Assembly (NCBI GenBank): GCA_016870945.1
Contig: VGAH01000063.1
Location: 1-5,130 of the forward strand
Source: Actinomycetota bacterium
GTDB taxonomy: Bacteria; Actinomycetota; Actinomycetes; S36-B12; UBA5976
Reading direction: 5' to 3'
DNA length: 5,130 nt
In this document: positions 1 to 4,949 of the stretch, piece after piece
How positions within the stretch are numbered: position 1 is the stretch's first letter
Layout of the letters: the number at the start of each line of letters is the position of its first letter
Notes under the pieces: generated by a model
Seen by the model: the letters and a program-made list of their open reading frames with translations, nothing else
The model's database searches: none
What the model was told of the DNA's origin: nothing
Position numbers and translations under genes: made by a program

Positions 1-142
1 AGAAGTTCAGGTAGTCGAGAACCCAAGTTGGTACGGCGATGGTGACGAACGTGATGGCCATGAGAGCTGCCCACCTGGCGACCTTCGAGTGCCGAATTTT
101 GTGGACGGGGTTAGTTGCTTTTTTGTGCGCGGTGTTGCTCAC
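1..142 (-). CDS. Unidentified membrane protein, N-terminal part (runs off left edge)
   Basis: Reading the minus strand from a GTG at 142-140 gives 47 residues with no stop before the window ends. The start is chosen because GAGG (152-149) lies 6 nt upstream, a good Shine-Dalgarno arrangement. An internal ATG at 61-59 also has an AGGTGG 9 nt upstream and is the alternative. The N-terminus is strongly basic and His-rich (MSNTAHKKATNPVHKIRHSK). It is followed by a hydrophobic stretch from about residue 22 to 44 (ARWAALMAITFVTIAVPTWV), which suggests a first transmembrane helix with the N-terminus in the cytoplasm. I do not recognise the family; too little of the protein is present. It is transcribed divergently from the CDF-like transporter. 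The coding call rests on the start site and the membrane-protein character of the translation. Confidence 0.62.
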   Translation of the reverse strand, partial: MSNTAHKKATNPVHKIRHSKVARWAALMAITFVTIAVPTWVLDYLNF

Positions 143-166
143 CGACCACCTCGCTTCACCATTTCA

Positions 167-176
167 TTGGACGGGG
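167..176 (+). repeat. TTGGACGGGG decamer in the divergent intergenic region
   Basis: This 10-mer lies between the divergent membrane protein and the CDF-like gene. Exact copies recur at 4488-4497 (inside the surface-protein gene) and 4887-4896 (the other divergent intergenic region). A one-mismatch copy, GTGGACGGGG, is at 101-110. All copies are on the plus strand. No function is established. The TTGGAC part could pass for a -35 box, but I see no good -10 box 16-18 nt downstream here. The rest of the 143-261 gap holds only a weak -10-like site near 249. Confidence 0.4.
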
Positions 177-248
177 TAAACCCGCATGTGCCAGAAATGA
201 AACTTTAGTTGCGTTCGCGCTCGGCATGTCGCATGTGGGGGGCATCAA

Positions 249-254
249 TAGACT
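249..254 (+). promoter_or_regulatory. Possible -10 box (TAGACT) for the CDF-like gene
   Basis: TAGACT matches the TAnnnT pattern of vegetative -10 boxes and ends 7 nt before the ATG at 262. That would place transcription start within a base or two of the start codon and give a leaderless mRNA, which is common in actinobacteria. It fits the absence of a Shine-Dalgarno sequence before 262. No convincing -35 box is visible at 17-18 nt. This is a weak, single-motif call. Confidence 0.22.
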
Positions 255-261
255 CAAAAAC

Positions 262-948
262 ATGGTGACGAGATCTGCGGCGAACGCGAATGCGGGCGCG
301 GGTGCGGGCGCAAATGCGGGCGCGGCGGTTGATAACCGTTCTCAAGCGGTGACTCGAGCGATTCGCCTCAACCGAATCACAATCGGATACAACGTCGTCG
401 AAGCAGTCGTCGCCCTTGCCGCGGGAATTTCAGCCGCGTCCATAAGCCTCATCGGATTCGGGCTAGACAGCGTCATCGAAGCCACCGGCGCGCTAATAAT
501 CACCTGGCGCCTCGCCCAAGAAAAACGCACCGGATGCAAACAGCCCGCCGACCGCCGCGCTACCAAACTCATCGCCATCAGCTTCTTCGCACTCGCCGCT
601 TACGTCGCGTGGCACGCAGTCACCGACCTCGTAACCGGTGAGCGCCCGTCAGCATCGTGGATTGGCATCGTCATAGCCGCAGGGAGCCTGATCGTCATGC
701 CGTGGCTCGCGCGCCAAAAACGCAAAGTCGCAATCGAGTTGGGTTCGCGCGCGCAGCGCGCCGAGGCGTCGCAGACGATGTTGTGTGCGTGGCTCTCTGC
801 GGTATTGCTCGTTGGTCTCGGCGCAAACGCGCTAATGGGTTGGTGGTGGGCTGACCCGGTTGCTGCGATCGGAATCGCGGTACTCGCGGCTGTTGAGGGT
901 TGGCGCGCCTGGCGCGCAGATGATTTGATCGACACGTGTTGCGCATGA
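262..948 (+). CDS. CDF-like cation transporter (cation efflux family, short form)
   Basis: A polytopic inner-membrane protein of the cation diffusion facilitator type, expected to export divalent metal ions using the proton gradient. From the ATG at 262 it has 228 aa. Residues 6-22 are an Ala/Gly/Asn tract. About six hydrophobic segments follow, near residues 38-60, 61-84, 99-123, 132-150, 173-193 and 196-217. The second carries GFGLDSVIE, with D69 and E73 in a DxxxE arrangement at the place where CDF proteins bind metal in TM2. H118 and D122 form an HxxxD pair, and a Cys pair (C226, C227) closes the protein. The usual cytoplasmic C-terminal dimer domain is absent, as in the short cation-transporter subfamily. 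The start is uncertain. ATG 226 (240 aa) and TTG 115 are in frame, but none has a Shine-Dalgarno, and 115 would overlap the divergent gene. The conserved region begins only at about residue 32. Substrate is unknown; Zn, Co or Cd are inferences. Confidence 0.82.
   Translation: MVTRSAANANAGAGAGANAGAAVDNRSQAVTRAIRLNRITIGYNVVEAVVALAAGISAASISLIGFGLDSVIEATGALIITWRLAQEKRTGCKQPADRRATKLIAISFFALAAYVAWHAVTDLVTGERPSASWIGIVIAAGSLIVMPWLARQKRKVAIELGSRAQRAEASQTMLCAWLSAVLLVGLGANALMGWWWADPVAAIGIAVLAAVEGWRAWRADDLIDTCCA
291..323 (+). repeat. Three 9-bp repeats (TGCGGGCGC) with 12-bp period, in coding DNA
   Basis: TGCGGGCGC occurs at 291-299, 303-311 and 315-323. The 12-bp period is a multiple of three, so it encodes an in-frame Asn/Gly-Ala-Gly-Ala iteration in the N-terminus of the CDF-like protein. 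The tract precedes the first membrane helix and is probably an unstructured cytoplasmic tail that can change length by slippage. Confidence 0.75.
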
Positions 949-961
949 ATTTTTTTAGGTC

Positions 962-1060
962 ATGAAGTCCATCGAGCTTTATGGCACGAAAGTTGCACCG
1001 TTAGTGCGCCAGGAGCTCGCCGGCCGCACATTAGGGGGTGGTGCGGCGGCACCGTTCTGA
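962..1060 (+). pseudogene. 32-codon ORF resembling the C-terminal tail of an LLM-class flavin-dependent oxidoreductase
   Basis: The ORF translates to MKSIELYGTKVAPLVRQELA followed by GRTLGGGAAAPF and a stop. The first 22 residues look like the final helix of luciferase-like (LLM) flavin/F420 monooxygenases, which often end in a pattern such as S-[IL]-E-L-x-G-x-x-V-A-P-x-V-R. This is from memory of the family, not a search. A stop (956-958) lies two codons upstream in frame, and the CDF-like gene fills the space before that, so the catalytic barrel is missing. The last 30 nt overlap the end of the DUF2256 gene on the other strand. There is no usable Shine-Dalgarno (AGG is only 2 nt from the ATG). 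It is most likely a relic left by deletion, but chance similarity in a 22-residue stretch cannot be excluded. Confidence 0.33.
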
Positions 1061-1174
1061 GCAGTACTTGACCTCGTCCCAATTCTTAGCCCAGGACTTG
1101 CGCCAAACCATTTCGCGTCCGCAACGCTGACAAGTTTTGCGCGGCAGGTCGCGCTTCTCACGACGTTTAGGCAA
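1031..1174 (-). CDS. DUF2256 family small zinc-ribbon protein
   Basis: A 47-aa protein read from TTG at 1174-1172 to TAA at 1033-1031. The core matches the DUF2256 pattern: KRDLP, then a CxxC pair (C15, C18), a basic Trp-rich stretch (W24, W28, W32) with WRKSWAKNWDEVKYCS, then C38 and C42 as a CxxxC pair, and a short Arg-rich end. The four cysteines should hold one zinc ion. The family's biochemical role is unknown to me; members are tiny cytosolic proteins of about 45-60 aa. The start is set by length: the next upstream in-frame stop is only 8 codons before the TTG, with no ATG or GTG between. There is no Shine-Dalgarno. The start codon sits in the last of three direct repeats that each supply a start codon. 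The gene runs divergently from the nuclease gene at 1242 and convergently into the LLM-like fragment. Confidence 0.85.
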   Translation of the reverse strand: MPKRREKRDLPRKTCQRCGREMVWRKSWAKNWDEVKYCSERCRRTTP

Positions 1175-1199
1175 GGGGTTTAGGCACGCGGTTTAGGCA
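1165..1199 (-). repeat. Three 9-bp direct repeats, 13-bp period, iterating the DUF2256 start codon
   Basis: On the plus strand GTTTAGGCA is at 1165-1173, 1178-1186 and 1191-1199; on the minus strand this reads TGCCTAAAC three times. The bases before each copy make a start codon followed by Pro-Lys: TTG at 1200, GTG at 1187 and TTG at 1174. Because the period is 13, the three starts are in three different frames. The upstream two encode only MPKPRA and MPKPLA before a TAA. Each of those stops lies a few nt past the next start codon. The array could be a regulator-binding site, a set of leader mini-ORFs or a duplication scar. Confidence 0.8.
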
Positions 1200-1230
1200 A
1201 TGGCAACAGACCTTGACATGACACGAGATT

Positions 1231-1237
1231 AGGGTGG
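1231..1237 (+). promoter_or_regulatory. Ribosome binding site AGGGTGG that sets the GTG start at 1242
   Basis: AGGG lies 7 nt upstream of GTG 1242, a normal Shine-Dalgarno spacing. It favours GTG 1242 over the ATG at 1272, which would remove ten residues ahead of the first membrane helix. Confidence 0.6.
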
Positions 1238-1241
1238 CAAC

Positions 1242-2063
1242 GTGGTTCCGGCGAAAACGAGCTTTGTATTGATGTTTAAGCAGCCGGTGCACAAAGACTG
1301 GGCCTTTTGGGTCTGGGCCGCGCTCGCGATATTCGTCTTAGTCGCCAACGCCGAGACGCTGCCTGAAATATTCACCCCACCAATTACTGGCGACACAGTC
1401 ACCAGCTTCTTCGCCCTAGTTATCGCAGCCCTAGTCGCCCCGTGGATCTTCCCGTGTTTCATCTGGCTACTCCCCCGTTACGTCATTGGTAAAAATCGCA
1501 ACAAACAAATCGACATCGTGACCGACCGCATGCTCTACACGCTGCCGCCAATGACCCCGCGCCGCCTCTTCATGAACCTGCCCGACGACAACGCCTCGAA
1601 GGGCAAAACTTTCGAACAACTTGTTCGCTGGTTATTCAAGAACGACCCACGCCTGACAAAAGATTTTGACCCGTCCAAGATCTGGCTTTGGGCCCAATAC
1701 CCGAAGCGCTGGGGGCCTGACAACGGAATCGATCTCGTCGCAGTTGATAAGACCGGCGCGACCTGGGCCATTCAAGCCAAAGCTTGGGACCCTGACCGCG
1801 CACTTAATAAATCCGCAGTCGACAGCTTTCTCGCGGAATCAAGTCGCCAAGAGATTGCAGCACGCATGATCGTCACCACGGCAGTGCAGACCACAGATCA
1901 GCTGCAACAAAGCATTAGCGCGCAAGAGAAGCGCGTAGTCGTCGTTGACGGTAATGAGTTGGCTCAAGCCGACGTCGACTGGGAGTCCTCGAATTTGATG
2001 CCGCTCGAGAAGTACATGCGCGAACAAGGCGTGAGAGAGGCCCGTGAAAAGTTAGGGCAATAA
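1242..2063 (+). CDS. Membrane-anchored Mrr-like PD-(D/E)XK nuclease-domain protein
   Basis: A 273-aa protein with two hydrophobic helices (about residues 20-37 and 53-78) and a C-terminal nuclease-type domain (about 118-250). The charge pattern suggests both ends are cytoplasmic: K5, K13 and K18 before helix 1, an acidic 16-residue loop, and RYVIGKNRNK after helix 2. The domain shows GKTFEQLVRW (E125), then WLWAQYPKRWGPDNGIDLVA (D164 in GIDL), then WAIQAKAWD (Q178, K180). This is the E...D...QxK core of Mrr-type restriction endonucleases. The wording around RWGPDxGIDLVA and the later DSFLAESS resembles the Mrr_cat_2-like domain at the N-termini of large Type ISP-like restriction/helicase proteins. 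Here no helicase or methyltransferase is attached. It probably cuts or binds DNA near the membrane, but activity is inferred only from the retained core residues. The stop is 10 nt before the corA-like gene, so the two are probably co-transcribed. Confidence 0.75.
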   Translation: MVPAKTSFVLMFKQPVHKDWAFWVWAALAIFVLVANAETLPEIFTPPITGDTVTSFFALVIAALVAPWIFPCFIWLLPRYVIGKNRNKQIDIVTDRMLYTLPPMTPRRLFMNLPDDNASKGKTFEQLVRWLFKNDPRLTKDFDPSKIWLWAQYPKRWGPDNGIDLVAVDKTGATWAIQAKAWDPDRALNKSAVDSFLAESSRQEIAARMIVTTAVQTTDQLQQSISAQEKRVVVVDGNELAQADVDWESSNLMPLEKYMREQGVREAREKLGQ

Positions 2064-2073
2064 ACTGGCGCCC

Positions 2074-3132
2074 GTGCGCGCGACAATCTTTGACGGAAAC
2101 GACGTTAAACCCTGCACAGTCGAAATGGCCAAGAACGCCAACAGCAACACCAACCTCACTTGGGTAGACATCCGGCTTGATTCGCTAAAAGACGCGGGCG
2201 TCGCCGAGATGTTCGCAGCACTTGGCATCAGCGCCGAGACCGTCGAACAAGAGCTAAAAGGCCCACTAAACATCAACTTTCAAATTTCTGCGACGGGCAT
2301 GTACGGGGTTGCCTGGCTGGGTAGTGACACTAAGAATCTCGCTACCCAAATGGCTTTCTCTTGGGACGACAAACGCCTCGTCACGATTCGAACCGATGGC
2401 GACAAAGCCACCGCTTATGTGCAAAGTCAGATAGCTGAGCGGTCGCAACTATTGCTATCTGAGCCGGCAGCTGTGTTAGGCGTGGTTTTGCAACTGTGCT
2501 TGGCAACCGTCGAGAGGGATCTAGCTTCGCTTTGTGTAGCGATTGGTGAACTAGACAATGACATTCTCGATGCCAGTGGCCCGCAACAGTCCCAAGCGAA
2601 TCAGCTTTCAGACTTTCGTCAGAGTTTTTCTTCAGTCGCGCTGCTGTTCCCGTCTTATACGGTAAACGTCAAAGCAGCCCTGGTTGACCCATCGACGCTT
2701 CCTGGTATGACAGAACCGGGCGCCCGCGAGCTCAAGGCATTTCAGGTGATGTGCGACGGAACCACGATGACATTGACCCATTTGACGGACGCTTACCGCA
2801 ACGCAAACCAAGATTTACAGTCACAAATTGGTAGCTGGCAGAGCAATCGCATTAATCAGTTAACGATCGTGACCATTATTTTCTTGCCAGCGACTTTGTT
2901 GACGGGGTACTTCGGGATGAACTTCAACTGGATGATCAACGAAATCGGCACGATGGCTCACTATTTGATTTTTGGTGTGGCGCTGCCGATCACGTTGTTC
3001 ATAGTGGCTGGGGTGATGTTGCGCAAGGCTGGGTTTTCGTTTAGCGGCACGAAGCAGCGCCGCAAAAAATCAGCCAAGTCGCGGGCGCGCGAGCCAAATA
3101 AACGGCGCGCGGCCCCCGTCCGACCTACTTAA
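2074..3132 (+). CDS. corA: CorA-family magnesium (divalent cation) transporter
   Basis: A 352-aa CorA-type channel subunit, expected to work as a pentamer importing Mg2+ (possibly Co2+ or Ni2+). A soluble cytoplasmic domain (about 1-255) starts with the family-typical MRATIFDGND and TWVDIRLDS, and includes a long helical section leading into the membrane. TM1 (about 262-280) ends in the signature YFGMNF with the GMN triplet at 281-283, and TM2 is about 295-316. The MPEL loop of classical CorA is absent; the loop reads NWMINEIG, as in many divergent members. A 35-residue basic tail (KQRRKKSAKSRARE) follows TM2 and is longer than usual. The GTG at 2074 is chosen because it gives a normal N-terminus. 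Its Shine-Dalgarno is poor, so translation may be coupled to the nuclease gene ending at 2063. The last 8 bp overlap the 3' end of the surface-protein gene on the other strand. Confidence 0.93.
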   Translation: MRATIFDGNDVKPCTVEMAKNANSNTNLTWVDIRLDSLKDAGVAEMFAALGISAETVEQELKGPLNINFQISATGMYGVAWLGSDTKNLATQMAFSWDDKRLVTIRTDGDKATAYVQSQIAERSQLLLSEPAAVLGVVLQLCLATVERDLASLCVAIGELDNDILDASGPQQSQANQLSDFRQSFSSVALLFPSYTVNVKAALVDPSTLPGMTEPGARELKAFQVMCDGTTMTLTHLTDAYRNANQDLQSQIGSWQSNRINQLTIVTIIFLPATLLTGYFGMNFNWMINEIGTMAHYLIFGVALPITLFIVAGVMLRKAGFSFSGTKQRRKKSAKSRAREPNKRRAAPVRPT

Positions 3133-4810
3133 TCCTTAGAGCTTGAGTCAGCTTCGGCTTAGCCCCGGGGCCAGTCACGATGATGCTCGCGGTGCCCTTG
3201 GAATTAACTTTCAGCGTCGCAGACGCAGTGCCCGCGCTGTCTGATGCAACGGCCTTTTTCGCCAAAACCTTCTTGCCCAACTTGATCTTGAAGTTCACCA
3301 CTTGATTGCCTGGGTAATTGATAACCGTCATCTTGACGTTCTTGCCAACCTTTACTGACTTCGGAGCTGTTAACGCAGGTGGCAACACCGAAGGCGTAAC
3401 GCCAACGATTGCGGTGGCAACCGGCACCGAACCTGCATAGAAGCGCAGTGGCTGGCCCGCGGCTTGGCCGAACTGTGCGCCCGCGCCAGTCGCGGTTACG
3501 GTGATTTGCCCGCCAGTCGTCGGCGGTTCGGTCAAGTAAGCAATCGCTTTGCCGTTTGCATCAGTTGCGGCAACAAACGTTTTAGTGCCGTTGGTGAAGT
3601 TCGCGGTGCCAGTGGTGACTTGAAAAGTCACACTCACACCCGCCCCCACGGGGTTGTTAAACCCGTCAGTCACGGTTGCTGTGGCGGTTGTGGTCGCCCC
3701 CGCCTGAACTGCACCTGAGCTAAGCGCGAGCGAAACGTTGCGCGCACCAGTTGCACTTGGGACGAAATTAACTTGTCCGCTTAATTGGTTTGAACCGGCG
3801 GCGGTGATGGTTTGGTTGCCAATTTGGGTGCTGAAGAACCAAACAGTCGCCTTGCCATTTACGGCCTGCACCGTCATGTTGTTGTCACCGTTGTTCTCGT
3901 TGCCATTCGGGGCTACGAGTAAGCCACCACCGGTAGTGCTGAACTTGACGTTGTAATTCGGGGTGGGTGTGTCAACGCTGACCAAAACGGTGTTCTGGCC
4001 AAGCACCAGCCCACCAGTGTTGGCGACCTGAATCGCGGTGTTGTAGCTGCCTGTTGGCGTCGAGTTAAAAGTCATGTTCGAAAGGTTGTTCGGGGCGTTG
4101 CGCCAATAAACAGTCGCGTTCGCCGAAGAACTGCCACCACCTGGGGCTGAGGCTGTCACCTTCACAATGTCTATGTAAGTGTTTGCGCTCGAGACTTGGT
4201 CGGTGTAGCTCAAAGTGAATTGACCCGAGTTGTTGGTCGTCGCATTCGGAATGTTTATGTTTCGATTCAAATTAGTGGACGGGTTGATGATCTGACCAGA
4301 AACCGTCACACCCGATAGCGGGTTGTTGAACTGGTTGACCACCGTGCCCGTGATTTGAACTTGCCCGCGCGCATTGGCGTTATAGGGGTTTCCGTTGAAG
4401 ACGATCTCAGGGTCGACCGAAGTGAAATAAACAGTTAGGACGGGGTTAACACCGACCGAGAAAATCATTTGCTGGCCAGCGGCAGGGTTGGACGGGGTAA
4501 GGGTGACGCTGTCGCCTGCGTTAGTGAACTGCCCGGGGCCAGTGTTTGAGTTGGTGGCTGAGTATGGGGCTGGCAGTTGCACGCCGCCGCTGTTTGCTAA
4601 TTGAAATGTGACCGAACTTGATCCGGCGGGCACGCAGTAATAGGCGGTGGAAGTTTGGAACTTACACCCGGTGTCTGGGCCTTCGACTGCAGATGACGGC
4701 GAAGTCACGACGACCTTCACGCCGCCGATTGCGCCGGCTGGCACTGCCGCGAGAGTCGAGATGCCAGCGACGAGTGCGATGCTGGCGAATGCAGACACGA
4801 ATTTCTTCAC
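3125..4810 (-). CDS. Secreted Ig-like (Big-1/invasin-type) surface protein
   Basis: A 561-aa exported protein. Residues 1-27 form a Sec signal peptide (basic MKKF, hydrophobic core, AGA cleavage site near 27). The mature chain is rich in Gly, Asn, Thr, Ser and Val and has only two Cys (C49, C59), a likely disulfide. Several beta-sandwich units can be read. Those near 133-236 (NQFNNPLSGVTVSGQI, then NNSGQFTLSY) and 356-458 (DGFNNPVGAGVSVTFQV, then TDANGKAIAYL) have the Big-1 layout of a conserved N-P-[LV]-x-G-V-x-V strand and a T-x-x-x-G-x-[AF] strand. Less clear units lie at 28-130 and 247-350. The last 78 residues form a Lys-rich domain (15 Lys). There is no LPxTG motif or C-terminal membrane helix, so attachment would be non-covalent, or the protein is released. 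The GTG start at 4810 has GAAGGG 10 nt upstream. An adhesive or structural role is inferred. Confidence 0.82.
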   Translation of the reverse strand: MKKFVSAFASIALVAGISTLAAVPAGAIGGVKVVVTSPSSAVEGPDTGCKFQTSTAYYCVPAGSSSVTFQLANSGGVQLPAPYSATNSNTGPGQFTNAGDSVTLTPSNPAAGQQMIFSVGVNPVLTVYFTSVDPEIVFNGNPYNANARGQVQITGTVVNQFNNPLSGVTVSGQIINPSTNLNRNINIPNATTNNSGQFTLSYTDQVSSANTYIDIVKVTASAPGGGSSSANATVYWRNAPNNLSNMTFNSTPTGSYNTAIQVANTGGLVLGQNTVLVSVDTPTPNYNVKFSTTGGGLLVAPNGNENNGDNNMTVQAVNGKATVWFFSTQIGNQTITAAGSNQLSGQVNFVPSATGARNVSLALSSGAVQAGATTTATATVTDGFNNPVGAGVSVTFQVTTGTANFTNGTKTFVAATDANGKAIAYLTEPPTTGGQITVTATGAGAQFGQAAGQPLRFYAGSVPVATAIVGVTPSVLPPALTAPKSVKVGKNVKMTVINYPGNQVVNFKIKLGKKVLAKKAVASDSAGTASATLKVNSKGTASIIVTGPGAKPKLTQALRIK

Positions 4811-4890
4811 TTGTTTAGGGCCCTTCTTTTTTTGTGTTGGGTTTGTTGTGTGGAGTCTTTTTGTGGCGTTTTCTTGGTGGGACTTTTTGG
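4811..4890 (-). promoter_or_regulatory. A+C-rich 5' leader of the surface-protein gene
   Basis: The 80 nt before the GTG start are 86% A+C in the sense of the transcript (3 T and 8 G by hand count), with several A-runs. Such a stretch cannot fold well on itself, which suggests an open leader that favours ribosome loading. It ends in the Shine-Dalgarno-like GAAGGG (4826-4821). That this region is transcribed is inferred from the possible -10 box at 4910-4905. Confidence 0.4.
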
Positions 4891-4895
4891 ACGGG

Positions 4896-4908
4896 GGCTG
4901 GTACAGCC
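4896..4908 (-). promoter_or_regulatory. Inverted repeat GGCTG-GTA-CAGCC overlapping a possible -10 box
   Basis: A perfect 5-bp inverted repeat with a 3-nt centre lies in the gap between the surface-protein gene and the Gly-rich gene. On the minus strand TAGGCT (4910-4905) matches the TAnnnT pattern of a -10 box and overlaps one arm, so a bound regulator could block transcription. No clear -35 box is seen. The palindrome is short enough to be chance. Confidence 0.25.
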
Positions 4909-4949
4909 TAACCCGTGCGCAGGGCCCGGCGATAGATTCGTGAAACGCG

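Noticed and set aside
115..261. TTG at 115 or ATG at 226 as start of the CDF-like gene
   Set aside because: The TTG start would overlap the divergent membrane-protein gene by 28 nt, and the added residues (Cys-rich, then His-rich) look like non-coding translation. ATG 226 has no ribosome site or -10 box. It stays possible, but 262 is preferred.
600..935. 111-aa minus-strand frame inside the CDF-like gene
   Set aside because: It is a shadow frame: low-complexity Ala/Arg/Ser composition, no start signal, and opposite a well-supported membrane protein.
902..956. GC-rich repeat GGCGCGCCTGGCGCGC followed by a run of seven T as terminator of the CDF-like gene
   Set aside because: The repeat lies inside the coding region and is about 30 nt from the T-run; no stem leads directly into the T-run.
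979..1161. 60-aa minus-strand frame overlapping the DUF2256 gene
   Set aside because: Its translation has no family character, while the other frame over the same DNA gives the DUF2256 zinc ribbon.
1213..1218. Perfect -35 box TTGACA ahead of the nuclease gene
   Set aside because: No -10 box lies 16-18 nt downstream; that position falls in the ribosome site and start codon (1235-1242). I cannot support a promoter from the one box.
3064..3110. Hairpin GCGCGC (3085-3090 with 3105-3110) and a T-run on the minus strand as terminator of the surface-protein gene
   Set aside because: The T-run begins about 15 nt after the stem, the loop is 14 nt, and the stem is only 6 bp inside GC-rich coding DNA. 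This is too far from a standard intrinsic terminator.
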